Shown here piece after piece: positions 47,333 to 58,171 of a DNA stretch of 64,000 bases. The notes beneath the pieces were generated by a model, which searched no databases, was not told where the DNA came from, and saw nothing but the letters and a program-made list of their open reading frames with translations. Every line of letters begins with the position of its first letter. The stretch's first letter is position 1. The translations under genes and the position numbers were made by a program. The DNA comes from Labrys monachus (GTDB lineage Bacteria; Pseudomonadota; Alphaproteobacteria; Rhizobiales; Labraceae): assembly GCF_030814655.1 (NCBI RefSeq), contig NZ_JAUSVK010000001.1, positions 5,463,001-5,527,000 on the forward strand. The letters are read 5' to 3'.

Positions 47333-48730
47333 TCACGTCGGCGCGAACGGAACCACGCCCGGTATACCGAGCACGGCTCGCGAGAAGGCCCTGCCCCGCT
47401 CCTCGAAATTGCGGAACTGGTCGAGGGAGGCGCAGGCGGGCGACAGCAGCACGACGGGCTTGGAAAGGCCAGAAGCCGCGGCGTCGGCAGCGGCCATGGG
47501 CACCGCCTTCTCGATGGTTTCGGCACGCACCACCGGCACCCGGCCCTCCAGCGTCGCCGCGAATTCCTCCGTCGCCGCCCCGATGAGATAGGCCTTGCGG
47601 ATCCTGGGGAAATAATCGGCGAGCGAGGCGATGCCTCCCGTCTTCGCCTTGCCGCCGGCGATCCAGAACACCGTGTCGAAGGAGGCCAGCGCCTTGGCGG
47701 CCGCATCCGCGTTGGTGGCCTTGGAATCATTGACGAACAGCACCTGTCCCAGCCGGCCGACCTGTTCCATGCGGTGGGCCAGGCCCGGAAAGCGCGCCAT
47801 GCCCGCCTGGATCTGCGCCAGGCTCAGGCCGCCCGCGCGGGCGGCAGCGAGGGCGGCGCAGGCATTCTGGGCGTTGTGGGCGCCGCGCAGGGAGCCGATG
47901 CCCTCGAGCGAGGCGACCTTCGCCGCCCGCCCGGCCTCGGCCGAATAGAGGGTTTCGCCGATGGCATAGACCCCGTCAGCCAGAGGCCTCTCGACGGAGA
48001 TGCGGATGAGGTCCCCGCCCTTGCGCTCGATGTCGTCGGCGATCGCCGCGCACCAGGGGTCGTCGACGCCGACGATCGCGGTCTTTGCGCCGGCGACCAG
48101 CCGCGCCTTGATCGCGGCGTAGCGCTCCATGGTGCCGTGGCGGTCGAGATGGTCTTCCGTGACGTTGAGGAGAATGGCGATCGAAGGATCGATGCTCGGC
48201 GCCAGGTCGATCTGGAAGGACGAGCATTCGACGACGTGGACGCGATCCGGCGACGGCGCCTCGAGCGAGAGAATGGCGGTGCCGATATTGCCGCCGAGCT
48301 GCACGTCGCGGCCGGCAGAGGCGAAGAGATGGGCGACGAGGGCGGTCGTCGTCGATTTGCCGTTGGTGCCGGTGATGGCGACGAAAGGCGCGCCGGGCGC
48401 CTGCAGGCGCCGCTGGCGCACGAAGAGCTCGATATCGCCGATCACCTCGACGCCGTGGCTCTGCGCGAGCTTCACGACCCAATGCGGCTGGGGATGGGTG
48501 AGCGGCACGCCGGGAGACAGCACCAGCGCGGCGAGAGAGGACCAGTCGAGGCTTTCGGGATGGCGCGCCGCGAGTCCCTTCGCCTCGGCTTCGGCGTTCC
48601 TGGTGGCACTGTCGTCCCAGACCATGGGCTTGGCGCCGCCGGCCGCGAGGGCGAGAGCGGTGGCCAGGCCCGAGCCGCCCAGGCCGAAGACGGCGACCGT
48701 CTGGTCGCCGAAGCAGGTGATCGGCGTCAT
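47333..48730 (-). CDS. murD: UDP-N-acetylmuramoylalanine-D-glutamate ligase
   Basis: MurD adds D-glutamate. This 465-aa Mur ligase contains [35 protein letters not shown] and the ATP-binding [57 protein letters not shown] and [19 protein letters not shown] follow, the last being the C-terminal signature. It starts 2 bp after the mraY stop, so the two are tightly coupled. Confidence 0.97.
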   Translation of the reverse strand: MTPITCFGDQTVAVFGLGGSGLATALALAAGGAKPMVWDDSATRNAEAEAKGLAARHPESLDWSSLAALVLSPGVPLTHPQPHWVVKLAQSHGVEVIGDIELFVRQRRLQAPGAPFVAITGTNGKSTTTALVAHLFASAGRDVQLGGNIGTAILSLEAPSPDRVHVVECSSFQIDLAPSIDPSIAILLNVTEDHLDRHGTMERYAAIKARLVAGAKTAIVGVDDPWCAAIADDIERKGGDLIRISVERPLADGVYAIGETLYSAEAGRAAKVASLEGIGSLRGAHNAQNACAALAAARAGGLSLAQIQAGMARFPGLAHRMEQVGRLGQVLFVNDSKATNADAAAKALASFDTVFWIAGGKAKTGGIASLADYFPRIRKAYLIGAATEEFAATLEGRVPVVRAETIEKAVPMAAADAAASGLSKPVVLLSPACASLDQFRNFEERGRAFSRAVLGIPGVVPFAPT

Positions 48731-48732
48731 GT

Positions 48733-49857
48733 CTATCTCAGCTTCAGCGTGGCGAGGCCCAGCAGGGCGAGGACGACGGCAATGATCCAGAAGCGCACGA
48801 CCACCTGCGGCTCCTTCCAGCCCAGCTGCTCGAAATGATGGTGGATCGGCGCCATCTTGAACACCCGCCTGCCGGTATAGCGGAAGGACACGACCTGGAT
48901 GATCACCGACAATGTCTCGGCGACGAAGAGGCCGCCGACGACCAGCAGCACGATCTCGTGCTTGGTGGCGACCGCGACCGAGCCGAGCAGGCCGCCGAGC
49001 GCCAGGGAGCCGGTGTCGCCCATGAAGATCTGGGCCGGCGGCGCGTTGAACCACAGGAAACCGAGCCCCGCTCCGATCATCGCCCCGCAGATCACCGCCA
49101 GCTCACCGGTCCCGGGGACGAAATGGATCTGCAGATAATTGGAGAACATCGCATTGCCGGCGAGATAGGCGATGAAGCCGAAGCTGGCCGCCGCCACCAT
49201 CACCGGCACGATGGCGAGGCCGTCGAGGCCGTCGGTCAGGTTCACGGCGTTGCCGAAGCCGACGATGATGAAGGCCCCGAAGGCGATGAAGAAATAGGAC
49301 AGGTTGAGCAGGAGGTCCTTGAAGAAGGGAAAGGCCACGGAGGTCGCGAGGCGGTTCGTCTCCGCGTCGGCGCTCAGCAGGCCGCCGAGATAATGGGCGC
49401 CTCCGACTTCGGACATCACGATCACCGCGACGCCGGCGACGGCGAACTCGACGGAGAGGCGTGCCTTGCCGGAGAAGCCCTTGTGGCTCTGCTTGGTCAC
49501 CTTCAGATAGTCGTCATAGAAGCCGATCGCCCCGAAACCGAGCGTGACCAGCAGCACCGCCCAGACATAGGGGTTGGCGAGATTGCCCCACAGCAGCACC
49601 GAAAAGCACAGGCCGGACAGGATCATCAGCCCGCCCATGGTCGGCGTGCCGCGCTTCGACAGGTGCGATTGCGGGCCGTCGTCGCGGATCGGTTGCCCCC
49701 TGCCCTGCTTCAGGCGGAGCCAGGAGATCGTCCACGGTCCGAAGAAGAACACGAAGAGGAGCGCCGTCGCGATCGCGCCGCCGGTCCGAAACGTGATGTA
49801 GCGAAAAACATTGAGAAGCTCGAAATGTTCGCTGAAACGGCTCAGCAAATAGAACAT
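48733..49857 (-). CDS. mraY: phospho-N-acetylmuramoyl-pentapeptide transferase
   Basis: MraY transfers the MurNAc-pentapeptide to undecaprenyl phosphate, giving lipid I. This 374-aa protein has about ten membrane helices, the [13 protein letters not shown] block, [10 protein letters not shown] (catalytic aspartates), [10 protein letters not shown] and [19 protein letters not shown]. Upstream in the transcript is murE with only 92 bp between, where murF would be expected. Confidence 0.97.
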   Translation of the reverse strand: MFYLLSRFSEHFELLNVFRYITFRTGGAIATALLFVFFFGPWTISWLRLKQGRGQPIRDDGPQSHLSKRGTPTMGGLMILSGLCFSVLLWGNLANPYVWAVLLVTLGFGAIGFYDDYLKVTKQSHKGFSGKARLSVEFAVAGVAVIVMSEVGGAHYLGGLLSADAETNRLATSVAFPFFKDLLLNLSYFFIAFGAFIIVGFGNAVNLTDGLDGLAIVPVMVAAASFGFIAYLAGNAMFSNYLQIHFVPGTGELAVICGAMIGAGLGFLWFNAPPAQIFMGDTGSLALGGLLGSVAVATKHEIVLLVVGGLFVAETLSVIIQVVSFRYTGRRVFKMAPIHHHFEQLGWKEPQVVVRFWIIAVVLALLGLATLKLR

Positions 49858-49949
49858 GAAAATCCTCTCAAACCTTCGGGCCTCTCGACGCCGAATCGAT
49901 AATGTCGTCGGATGAAGTTACACCAAGGCGTTCGCCGCCTCGCCTGCCG

Positions 49950-51407
49950 TCAAGACAATCTGCGGTTGATCGCGGCCCGGGCCACGTCGTGATCGGAGAA
50001 GGGCAGCACCGTCGCGCCGACGATCTGCCCGGGCTCGTGTCCCTTTCCGGCGATGAGCAGGACGTCGCCGTCGGCGAGATCGCGCACGGCAGTTTCGATG
50101 GCCTCGCGCCGGTCCGCGATCTCGACCGCGCCCGGCGCCTGCGCCAGGATGGCGGCCCGGATCGAGGCGGGGTCCTCGCTGCGCGGATTGTCGTCCGTGA
50201 CGATCACCGTGTCGGCCAGGCGTGCCGCGATGGCGCCCATCATCGGGCGCTTGCCGGGGTCGCGGTCCCCCCCGCAGCCGAAGACCACCACCAGGCGCCT
50301 CCTGGCGAAGGGCCGGAGCGTCTCCAGCGCCTTTTCCAGCGCATCCGGCTTATGGGCATAGTCCACCAGCACCAGCGCCCCCCCGGGCGTGCCGACGAGG
50401 TCGAGCCGGCCCTTGGCGCCCTCCAGGTGCTCCAGGGCGGCGAACACGCCGGCCGGCTCGGCGCCGGTGACCAGGCAGAGCCCTGCGGCGACGAGCGCGT
50501 TCTCGACCTGGAAGCGGCCGGCGAGCGGCAGCCTCACCGGATAGGACCTGCCCCGATGCTTCAGGACGAGATGCTGCGCGAAGCCCTCGATGCGCACCGA
50601 GGCCAGGCGCAGTCCCTCGCCGGCCTCGCCGACCGTCAGTAGGTCGAGGCCCTTGTCGCGGCTCGCCTCGATGAAATACCGGCCGTCGGGATGGTCGGCT
50701 TCGACCACGGCGCCGGCCCCGGGAGGCAGCAGGTCGCGAAACAGACGCAGCTTGGCGTCCCGATAGGCCTCGAGGCTCGCATGATAGTCGAGATGGTCGC
50801 GCGACAGATTGGTGAACCCGCCGGCGGCGAGCCGCAAGCCGTCGAGGCGGTGTTGGTCGAGCCCGTGCGAGGACGCCTCCAGCGCGAGATGGGTGATGCC
50901 CCTGCCGGCCAGGTCGTCGACGAGGCGATGGAGTTCGACGGGATCGGGCGTCGTCAGCGAGCCATAGGTCTCCCCCCAGGGGGCCACCACGCCGACGGTG
51001 CCGATCGACGCCGCGCTGTGGCCGAGCCTCGTCCAGATCTGCCGCACGAAGGCGGCTACCGACGTCTTGCCGCTCGTACCGGTGACGGCTGCGATGGTGG
51101 CGGGCTGGCGCGGATAGAAAACGCTCGCGATACGGCTCAGGGCCAGCCGCGCATCGGAGACCCGGACGGCGACCGCCCGCCGGTCCAGGTCCACCTCCCG
51201 CTCCGCCACGATGGCCGCCGCCCCGGCGGCGAGGGCCTGGGGGACATAGGCGAGGCCGTCCCCCCTGGAGCCGGGAATGGCGACGAACAGGTAGCCCGGC
51301 TTCACCTGCCGCGAATCCGCCGTGATGCCGCGGATCGGCGTCTCGTCGCCGCCGGGCAGCAACGCCGACAGCGGAAGGCTGGCAGGGGGCTGGCTCACGT
51401 CGAACAC
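49950..51407 (-). CDS. murE: UDP-MurNAc-L-Ala-D-Glu:meso-DAP ligase
   Basis: MurE adds the third residue of the stem peptide. The DDNPRSEDPASIRAAI motif shows meso-diaminopimelate specificity. This 485-aa protein also has GITADSRQVKPGYLFVA, the ATP-binding VTGTSGKTSVAAFVRQI, LTTPDPVELHRLV, EASSHGLDQHRLDG, and FTNLSRDHLDYHASLEAYR. The C-terminus carries VDYAHKPDALEKALETL. It is followed by mraY rather than murF. Confidence 0.96.
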   Translation of the reverse strand: MFDVSQPPASLPLSALLPGGDETPIRGITADSRQVKPGYLFVAIPGSRGDGLAYVPQALAAGAAAIVAEREVDLDRRAVAVRVSDARLALSRIASVFYPRQPATIAAVTGTSGKTSVAAFVRQIWTRLGHSAASIGTVGVVAPWGETYGSLTTPDPVELHRLVDDLAGRGITHLALEASSHGLDQHRLDGLRLAAGGFTNLSRDHLDYHASLEAYRDAKLRLFRDLLPPGAGAVVEADHPDGRYFIEASRDKGLDLLTVGEAGEGLRLASVRIEGFAQHLVLKHRGRSYPVRLPLAGRFQVENALVAAGLCLVTGAEPAGVFAALEHLEGAKGRLDLVGTPGGALVLVDYAHKPDALEKALETLRPFARRRLVVVFGCGGDRDPGKRPMMGAIAARLADTVIVTDDNPRSEDPASIRAAILAQAPGAVEIADRREAIETAVRDLADGDVLLIAGKGHEPGQIVGATVLPFSDHDVARAAINRRLS

Positions 51408-51456
51408 TCCGGTGGCGGAAAATGGTTGGCACAGCTAGCGCATTCGGAGGCGGACG

Positions 51457-53307
51457 TCATCCCTGCTGCGGATTCAGCCAGGGCAGCGGATGATCCTGGT
51501 CCTTGGGCGCGTAGAGGGCCGGCGGGTTGTTCGGAATCTCCTGGAAACGGGGCTCGACGCCGAGGATCGGCGCCACGCGCTCCACCACCTTGCCCGTGGT
51601 GACGCCCGCATTCCACGCAGCCGTCGCGTAGCCATAGGTCTCGGGCAACCCCTTCGGCTCGTCATAGACCACGAGAATGAGATATTTCGGCTTGTCGAAC
51701 GGAAACACCGCCATGAAGGTGGTGAACAGGCGGTCATGCACATAGCGCCCGTTGAAGTTCTTCTCGGCCGTGCCGGTCTTGCCGCCGACCTGCAGGCCCG
51801 GAATATCCGCCTTCTTGGCCGATCCGATGGTCGCGTTGAGCCGCAGGATGTAGCGCATCACGTCCGAGGTATGCGGCTTGAGCACCGTCTTGGCCGTGGC
51901 CATGGCCTCCTCGGCGCTGCGGACGAGGAAGGTCGGCTTGATGAGGTGGCCGCCGTTCATCATGGCGCCGACGGCCATCATCGCCTGGAGCGGCGCCACG
52001 GCGATGCCGTGGCCGAAGGCGATCGTCACCGTGTTGATGTCGGTCCAGCGAGCGGGAACGAGCGGCATGGCGCTTTCGGGCAGTTCGGTGACCAGGCGCG
52101 TCTCCTGGCCCATCATCTTCAGGAACGCCTTGTGTGCCGGCACCCCGAGCGCCAGGGCCATGCGGGCCGAACCGATGTTCGAGGAATAGGTGAAGACCTC
52201 CGGCAGGCTCAGCATGCGATGCTGGGCGTGATAGTCGGTGATGGTGAAACGGCCGTAATGCAGGCTGGTGCGGGCATCGAGCATCGAATTGGTGGTGAAC
52301 CGGCCCGACTCGATCGCCATCGCCAGCGTCAGCGCCTTGAAGGTGGATCCCATCTCGAACACGCCGACATTGATGCGGTTGATCTTGTTGGGATCGAGGG
52401 CATCGGCGGGATTGTTGGGGTCGAAGTCGGGCAGCGACACCAGCGAGACCACTTCGCCGGTATTGACGTCCATGATCGCGCCGGCCCCTGCCCTGGCGTG
52501 AAAATGCTCCATGCCCTGCGTCAGTTCATCGTGCAGGACGTTCTGGGCACGAAGATCGATGGAGAGCTGGATCGGCTTCATGTCGCTCGCATTGGAGGCA
52601 TAGCCGAGGGCCTGCAGCGTGCTCAGGCCGCGCTTGTTGTCGATATATTTCTCGATCCCGGCGATGCCCTGATTGTCGATGTTCACCCCGCCGAGCACAT
52701 GGCTCAGGGTCGAGCCGTTGGGATAGACCCGCTTGTTCTCCATCAGGAAGCCGATGCCCGGCAGGCCGAGCTTGTAGATCTGAGCCTGCTGTTCCGGCGT
52801 GATCTCGCGCTTGAGCCAGATGAATCCCTTCCTGGACGAAAGCTTCTCGCGCAGATCCCGCGCATTGAGATCCGGCATCACCGCCGTGAGCAGTTCGGTC
52901 GCCTCGTCGACATCGATGATCTTCTTGGGCTCAGCATAGAGCGAGGGCACCTGGATGTCGGTCGCCAGCACGCGCCCCGCGCGATCGATGATGTCGGGAC
53001 GGGCCGCGGCGAGCTGGTCGGCAGCCGAGCGCCGGGCGTCATATTGCTGGTCGGGCGTGGTGCCGAACTGGGTCAGCCGCGCCAGGATGGCGACATAGAT
53101 GCAGACGAAGGCCAGCACGATGAGCACGATGCGGCTCGCGCTCTTCTGGAGCTTGCTGAGCCGCCTGCGCGCCGGCGGCTTCCTGGCCGCGGGCGCCTCG
53201 TCGACCTTTTCGGGATGGAGCTCGGCCGCCGGGGCGTCTCCCGCGGCAGGAGCATCCGAGGCATCGACCGCGTCGACCTCTTCTTCCAGTGCGCCGCCCC
53301 GCCTCAT
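51457..53307 (-). CDS. ftsI: septal transpeptidase FtsI (PBP3)
   Basis: FtsI cross-links septal peptidoglycan. This 616-aa protein has an acidic, Ala/Pro-rich cytoplasmic tail (about 1-55), one membrane helix (SRIVLIVLAFVCIYVAILARL), a PBP dimerisation domain (DIIDRAGRVLATDIQVPSLYAEPKK), and the transpeptidase domain. The active serine is about S321 in MGSTFKALTLA, SxN is SSNIGSARMAL, and KTG is VGGKTGTAEKN. It starts inside the ftsL stop codon (ATGA overlap). Confidence 0.96.
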   Translation of the reverse strand: MRRGGALEEEVDAVDASDAPAAGDAPAAELHPEKVDEAPAARKPPARRRLSKLQKSASRIVLIVLAFVCIYVAILARLTQFGTTPDQQYDARRSAADQLAAARPDIIDRAGRVLATDIQVPSLYAEPKKIIDVDEATELLTAVMPDLNARDLREKLSSRKGFIWLKREITPEQQAQIYKLGLPGIGFLMENKRVYPNGSTLSHVLGGVNIDNQGIAGIEKYIDNKRGLSTLQALGYASNASDMKPIQLSIDLRAQNVLHDELTQGMEHFHARAGAGAIMDVNTGEVVSLVSLPDFDPNNPADALDPNKINRINVGVFEMGSTFKALTLAMAIESGRFTTNSMLDARTSLHYGRFTITDYHAQHRMLSLPEVFTYSSNIGSARMALALGVPAHKAFLKMMGQETRLVTELPESAMPLVPARWTDINTVTIAFGHGIAVAPLQAMMAVGAMMNGGHLIKPTFLVRSAEEAMATAKTVLKPHTSDVMRYILRLNATIGSAKKADIPGLQVGGKTGTAEKNFNGRYVHDRLFTTFMAVFPFDKPKYLILVVYDEPKGLPETYGYATAAWNAGVTTGKVVERVAPILGVEPRFQEIPNNPPALYAPKDQDHPLPWLNPQQG

Positions 53308-53669
53308 TGCGTCGCTCCCGTCACTTGCGGCGCGGCAGGCGTCGCACCGAGCCCGAGCACCTGCAGCTTCTGGGCGATCTGGTCGCCGACCGGGACCTTC
53401 TCCGGCAGGTCGCCGGCGCCGACCACCTGGGTGATCCTCATCGGCACCAGGTCGAGATGGCGGCGCGCGAGGTCGTCCACCCGATGCGGCTGGCTCATAT
53501 AGGCCCATTCGGCGCGCAGCCCTTCGATCGCCCGCTGCTCGGCCTCGATGCTGCGACGCAGCTTGGCAACCTTCTCAGCCTGCAGCGTCGCCTCGTATTT
53601 GATCGAATAGACGCCGATCGCCGATGCCACCAGGAGGCAGATCAGGACCAGATTGAGGATGCGCGTCAT
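53304..53669 (-). CDS. ftsL: cell division protein FtsL
   Basis: This 121-aa bitopic protein has one membrane helix at the N-terminus ([20 protein letters not shown]), a short coiled coil ([30 protein letters not shown] split by polar residues) and the conserved [17 protein letters not shown] segment. It is identified by position between rsmH and ftsI plus this pattern. The start at 53669 overlaps the rsmH stop codon, and its own stop overlaps the ftsI start. Confidence 0.9.
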   Translation of the reverse strand: MTRILNLVLICLLVASAIGVYSIKYEATLQAEKVAKLRRSIEAEQRAIEGLRAEWAYMSQPHRVDDLARRHLDLVPMRITQVVGAGDLPEKVPVGDQIAQKLQVLGLGATPAAPQVTGATQ

Positions 53670-54691
53670 CGGCCCCTCCCGGATTGAACATGGATGTCGG
53701 GCAGGCCGAGGAAGCCGGTGCCGGTATCGCGCGCCGGCGCGGCGGTCCGCGTGCCGAAGCGCAATTTTGCCGAGCGCGCCCGCGGATTGGCCGACGCCTC
53801 CTCGGCCGACGCCGCGAGCGGATTGCGGCTCGCCTGGACGAAGGTCGGCGACGGCACCGAAAGTTCCGGCGCGTGGCGCGACCCGCCTGCCTGGCTGCGG
53901 GTGCGATCCGCGAAGAAGGTCTTCACGATACGGTCTTCGAGCGAATGAAAGGTGACGACGACCAGCCTCCCGCCGGGCTTGAGCACGCGTTCGGCGGCAA
54001 GCAGCGCCAGTCCCAACTCCTCGAGCTCGCCGTTGACGGCGATGCGCAGGGCCTGGAAGGCACGCGTCGCCGGATGGATCTCGCCCGGCCGGCTGCGGAT
54101 CACCCGCGCGCAGAGTTCGGCGAGCTGGCTGGTGCGCAGGAACGGCGTGGCGGCGCGGTCGGTCACGATGGCGCGGGCGAGCGCGCCGGCCCGGCGTTCC
54201 TCCCCCAGCACCTGGAAGATGCGGGCCAAGGCCTCCTGGGGCAGCGTCGCGATCAGGTCGGCGGCACTCGCGCCCGTGTTCGACATGCGCATGTCGAGCG
54301 GCCCGTCCCTGCGGAAGGAGAAGCCGCGCTCGGCCTGGTCGAGCTGCATCGAGGAAACGCCGATATCGAGCACGATGCCGTCCACCCCTCCTTCGCCCAG
54401 CATGGGCGCCACGCCTTCGAGATTGGAGAAGCGGTCCTCGACCAGGGTGAGGCGCCCCTTCATCTCCGAGACGAGAGCCATGCCGTCGGTCACGGCCCGG
54501 CGGTCGCGGTCGATCGCCACGACACGGGTGTCCGGCGCGGCGGCGAGAATCGCGCGCGTATAGCCGCCGGCCCCGAAGGTCCCGTCGATGAAGCCCTCCC
54601 CGGCGGCCGGCGCCAGGGCCGCAAGCACCTCGGCGAGCATCACCGGCACATGCGCAGGCACGTCGTTGGAAGAGGTGGGAATGGCGGACAT
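53666..54691 (-). CDS. rsmH: 16S rRNA (cytosine1402-N4)-methyltransferase
   Basis: RsmH (MraW) methylates C1402 of 16S rRNA. This 341-aa enzyme shows [15 protein letters not shown], the SAM motif [52 protein letters not shown] and [17 protein letters not shown]. It is the first gene of the division block here. mraZ, which normally lies just upstream, is not present. Confidence 0.96.
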   Translation of the reverse strand: MSAIPTSSNDVPAHVPVMLAEVLAALAPAAGEGFIDGTFGAGGYTRAILAAAPDTRVVAIDRDRRAVTDGMALVSEMKGRLTLVEDRFSNLEGVAPMLGEGGVDGIVLDIGVSSMQLDQAERGFSFRRDGPLDMRMSNTGASAADLIATLPQEALARIFQVLGEERRAGALARAIVTDRAATPFLRTSQLAELCARVIRSRPGEIHPATRAFQALRIAVNGELEELGLALLAAERVLKPGGRLVVVTFHSLEDRIVKTFFADRTRSQAGGSRHAPELSVPSPTFVQASRNPLAASAEEASANPRARSAKLRFGTRTAAPARDTGTGFLGLPDIHVQSGRGR

Positions 54692-55252
54692 CGGGTTCTC
54701 GAACAGGCGAAATCAAAGGCAGGCATGGCCCGGGCGGACGTTCCGTCGTCAGCGCTCAGCGCCGGGCGGACAGGTGCATTCTCGATGCGGAGGCAGGGTA
54801 TTCGGAATGCAAGCCTTTCGACCCGCCGCGATCTGCACCTTCATCCGCCCTCCAATCGCCGCCACGAAGGCAGGAATCGCCGAATGAAACCGGATGACCA
54901 TTTCGCCGGGCCAAGCCGATTTCATCCGGCTCCAACCCTGCCGAAGACGGACCCCGATACTCCCGTTCATTAACGGGCACGACGGTTAACGAACGGTTCG
55001 CATCCGCTCCCCGGCCGGCAAAAATTCCCTAACGGCAAGAGCGACCTCATGTGCCGAGCCCAGGGCTCCCCCGGTCGAAAGCGGTTTCGCCGCGTGGTAA
55101 AGACCGACGAATTCGTCCATAGCTGACATTGCCCGGACAAGAATCGAACGGTTTGCGTCCGCCCTGCCGCGGACGGGAACTGCCGGTTCGACGGACCGCC
55201 GTGCCGACAGGCGGGGGCTGACCGGATCAACAGGCGAGGAGCACGTTCCAAG
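54692..55252. other. intergenic region upstream of the division block
   Basis: This 561-bp region separates rsmH from the divergent DUF4424 gene and must hold the promoter of the division block. I see GTTAAC and TTAACG words around 54970-54990 but not the CtrA spacing, an inverted GAAACCGGATGA/TCATCCGG pair near 54887-54935, and no MraZ-like frame or RNA gene. Confidence 0.5.
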
Positions 55253-56275
55253 ATGCCCATTTCCGCTCGGTTGCTTCTTTGCAGCGCGGCGCTCGTCCTC
55301 GTTCTTCCCCCCGTCGGCGCCGCCTTCGCCGAGGAACCGGTCGGCAATATCGATGCGGGCGGCCTGGTGATCGAGGGAGCCGATCAGGTCGAGCTGCGCT
55401 CCGAGGACCTCTACCTCTCGGCCAGCCAGGTGCGGGTTTCCTACCGCTTCTTCAATCCTGCGGACCACGACCTCGTCGTCACGATCGCCTTTCCCATGCC
55501 CGACGTCACAGGCGAGGAAGGCATGGCGGTGAACATTCCCGATCCGGCCTCGCCGAATTTCCTCGGCCTCCGGACGAAGGTCGACGGCCAGCCCGTCGAG
55601 CCGTCCCTGGAGCAGCAGGCGGTCTTCGCATCGGGCGGCGGCGTGCAGACCCCGATAACCGATCTCCTCGGCCAGCTCGCCGTTCCCCTGCTGCCGGTCG
55701 GCGAGGCCACGAAAGCCGCCCTCCGGCGGCTCGGAGCCGACGACCGGCGGCGGCTGACGGATCCGGGCTATGCCGGCGCCGAAGGCGGCGAGGTATCGGC
55801 CCGATGGACCCTGCGCTCGCGCTTTCACTGGCAGCAGGCGTTTCCGGCCGGGAAGGAAGTCGTCGTCGAGCAGAGCTATACGCCGAGCGTCGGCTTCACG
55901 CCCGGCATCTTCTTCGGCAAGGGCAGCCTGACCGGCGAGTCCCTCGCCCAGTATCAGAAGAAATACTGCACCAATCCCGGCTTCCTGAAAGCGGCGGACC
56001 TGCTGACGAAGCGGGTCGCCGCCGGCCTGCAAGGTGGCACGACGGCGCCCCCGTCCCAGGCCAGGCAGCTCTATTTCGGCTATGCCATCGCGCGCGGGCA
56101 ACAGATCGGCCGTTTCCGTCTCGTCGTCGACAAGGCCTTTCCGGACAACCTGGTCTCTTTTTGCGGCGAGGGCATCAAGCGTATCGACGGCACCCGCTTC
56201 GAGCTGACGCGGACCCGTTACACGCCGGACCGCAATATCGATGTCCTGATCCTCGATAATCATGCCGGGCGGTGA
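55253..56275 (+). CDS. DUF4424 domain exported protein
   Basis: This 340-aa protein begins with a clear signal peptide (MPISARLLLCSAALVLVLPPVGAAFA, split at AFA-EE). The mature part fits DUF4424: LVIEGADQVELRSEDLYLSASQVRVSYRF near the start, the AFPMPDV block, and a C-terminal sheet with IKRIDGTRFELTRTRYTPDRNIDVLIL. Two cysteines near the end (one in KKYCTN, one in SFCGEG) might form a disulfide. The function of the family is unknown. It points away from the division cluster and lies where mraZ is usual. Confidence 0.8.
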   Translation: MPISARLLLCSAALVLVLPPVGAAFAEEPVGNIDAGGLVIEGADQVELRSEDLYLSASQVRVSYRFFNPADHDLVVTIAFPMPDVTGEEGMAVNIPDPASPNFLGLRTKVDGQPVEPSLEQQAVFASGGGVQTPITDLLGQLAVPLLPVGEATKAALRRLGADDRRRLTDPGYAGAEGGEVSARWTLRSRFHWQQAFPAGKEVVVEQSYTPSVGFTPGIFFGKGSLTGESLAQYQKKYCTNPGFLKAADLLTKRVAAGLQGGTTAPPSQARQLYFGYAIARGQQIGRFRLVVDKAFPDNLVSFCGEGIKRIDGTRFELTRTRYTPDRNIDVLILDNHAGR

Positions 56276-56339
56276 GCCCTTGGCGTACAGGGAACTCCCG
56301 ACGCTCCCGCCAGCCGCAAGCGCGCAGGATGGGCTGCGC

Positions 56340-56594
56340 CTATATCGTGTCGCGCGTGAACATCCGCCAGATCAGGAGCACGATGATCGCACCCACGACG
56401 GCGCCCAGGAAACCGGCACGCTCGCCGAGGTGATACCACCCGACCTGCTGGCCGAGCCAGGTCGCGAGGGCGGCGCCCACGATGCCCAGAATCGTCGTCA
56501 GGATGAAACCGCTGGGATTGTTGGGACCTGGCGACAGAAAACGCGCGATCAGGCCGGCGATGAAGCCGATGAGGATGGTACCGACGATACTCAT
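56340..56594 (-). CDS. GlsB/YeaQ/YmgE family stress-response membrane protein
   Basis: This 84-aa protein has three hydrophobic helices rich in Gly: IVGTILIGFIAGLIARFLSPG, GFILTTILGIVGAALATWLGQ and GFLGAVVGAIIVLLIWRMF. That is the transglycosylase-associated protein family, whose members are induced by envelope or acid stress; the molecular role is unknown. The start at 56594 fits the family. It lies between DUF4424 (convergent) and rnpB. Confidence 0.85.
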   Translation of the reverse strand: MSIVGTILIGFIAGLIARFLSPGPNNPSGFILTTILGIVGAALATWLGQQVGWYHLGERAGFLGAVVGAIIVLLIWRMFTRDTI

Positions 56595-56691
56595 GCTGGC
56601 TAACCCTGTTCGAGATCGGCCGCAATCTGGCGATGATTCGCGACAAAGACAAGAAGCGACTCGGACAAGAAGCGGCCCGGTCGAATGAGGA

Positions 56692-57118
<427 letters not shown>

Positions 57119-57153
57119 CTGTCTGACCTGATACGCCCTCAGCGTCAACAAAG

Positions 57154-57179
57154 AAAAAGGCCGGCGCAGTGCGCCGGCC
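57154..57179 (-). terminator. terminator after the amidase gene
   Basis: GGCCGGCGC and GCGCCGGCC form a perfect 9-bp stem with a 3-nt loop, followed in the minus direction by TTTTTCTTTG. It separates the amidase transcript from rnpB, starting about 35 bp before the mature RNA. Confidence 0.85.
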
Positions 57180-57255
57180 AGTGATGTCCTGGAGGAATGG
57201 AAGACCATTCGCACCGATATCTGCCAGCGGGCGCTCCGGCGTGCTGTGCGAAATA

Positions 57256-58104
57256 TCACATGGCGGCGCCGGAGAGATCGTCCCGCGCGATGATCAGCGC
57301 CCGCAACGTCCCGATGGTCGACATGTCGCAGATGCCGTCGACGAGCGCCGGCCGGAAATGGCGCTGGAAGGCCCGCACCACGGCTTCCGTCAGCGCGTCG
57401 TAGACACCGGTCAGGCCGATGCCGTAGCCGTAGAGCGAGAACATCGCCTGCAGCGCCTCGATGGGCTGGCCGGCTTCGCCGGGCGAAAAGAACCGGCCGC
57501 CGGTGATCGGAGACGGCGGAACGAACAGGCCCACTCCCCTGGCGGCGAGGCCAGCCCAGTCGAACTTCTCGCCGGGATCGGCCTTGCGAAGCGGGGCCAC
57601 GTCGGAATGGCCGAGCACGTGCTGCGGGGCGATGCCGTGACGCGCGACGATATCGATGCAGAGCGCTCCGACGGCAGCCATCTGCGCCGGCGGAAAATCC
57701 GGGTAGCCCCAGTCATGGCCGGGATTGGCGATCTCGATGCCGAGGGAACGGGAGTTGACGTCGTCGGCCCCTTCCCAGACGGCCTTCCCGGCATGCCAGG
57801 CGCGCCGGCTCTCCGGCACCATCTGCACCACCTCCCCGGCTTCGGAGACGAAATAATGGCACGAGACCTCGGCGGCGGGATCCGCCAGCCTCGCGAGCGC
57901 GGCATCGCTGTCGCGCATGCCGGTATAATGCAGGATCAGCAGATGCGGTCCCGCGATATCGAGGCGCTCGCCGTGATTGGGCGAGGCGAGGAACCGGCGG
58001 GCAACGGGACTGTCGGGTGAGGTCACGGGTCGAAGCCAGGTGAGGCGCCGGAGGATCGACGGCGCCACCGTGGAGGCAGCGCCCGAAAAGCGCAAAGAAC
58101 GCAA
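57256..58104 (-). CDS. N-acetylmuramoyl-L-alanine amidase (AmpD type) with peptidoglycan-binding domain
   Basis: This about 282-aa protein cleaves the bond between MurNAc and the stem peptide. The amidase_2 domain has the zinc ligand region LLILHYTGMRDSDAAL, SCHYFVSEAGEVVQMVPESRRAWHAG and GIEIANPGHDWG. The second histidine block is HVLGHSDVAPLRKADPGEKFDW. A C-terminal peptidoglycan-binding fold follows (QAMFSLYGYGIGLTGVYDALTEAVVRAFQRHF). There is no signal peptide, fitting cytoplasmic recycling of anhydro-muropeptides. The start is uncertain: no ATG lies near the N-terminus, and TTG 58104 or GTG codons at 58068 or 58026 are candidates. Confidence 0.88.
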   Translation of the reverse strand: MRSLRFSGAASTVAPSILRRLTWLRPVTSPDSPVARRFLASPNHGERLDIAGPHLLILHYTGMRDSDAALARLADPAAEVSCHYFVSEAGEVVQMVPESRRAWHAGKAVWEGADDVNSRSLGIEIANPGHDWGYPDFPPAQMAAVGALCIDIVARHGIAPQHVLGHSDVAPLRKADPGEKFDWAGLAARGVGLFVPPSPITGGRFFSPGEAGQPIEALQAMFSLYGYGIGLTGVYDALTEAVVRAFQRHFRPALVDGICDMSTIGTLRALIIARDDLSGAAM

Positions 58105-58171
58105 AAGCTTGAAGCGATGTGCCGATTCATTTTATCAGTTCGTTGGGGAGTCGCAAGGTAGGGATGAGATC

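Noticed and set aside
49858-49949. Possible murF remnant between murE and mraY
   Set aside because: I translated the minus strand of the gap; the frame after the murE stop encodes about 28 residues without any Mur-ligase motif and ends in a stop before mraY.
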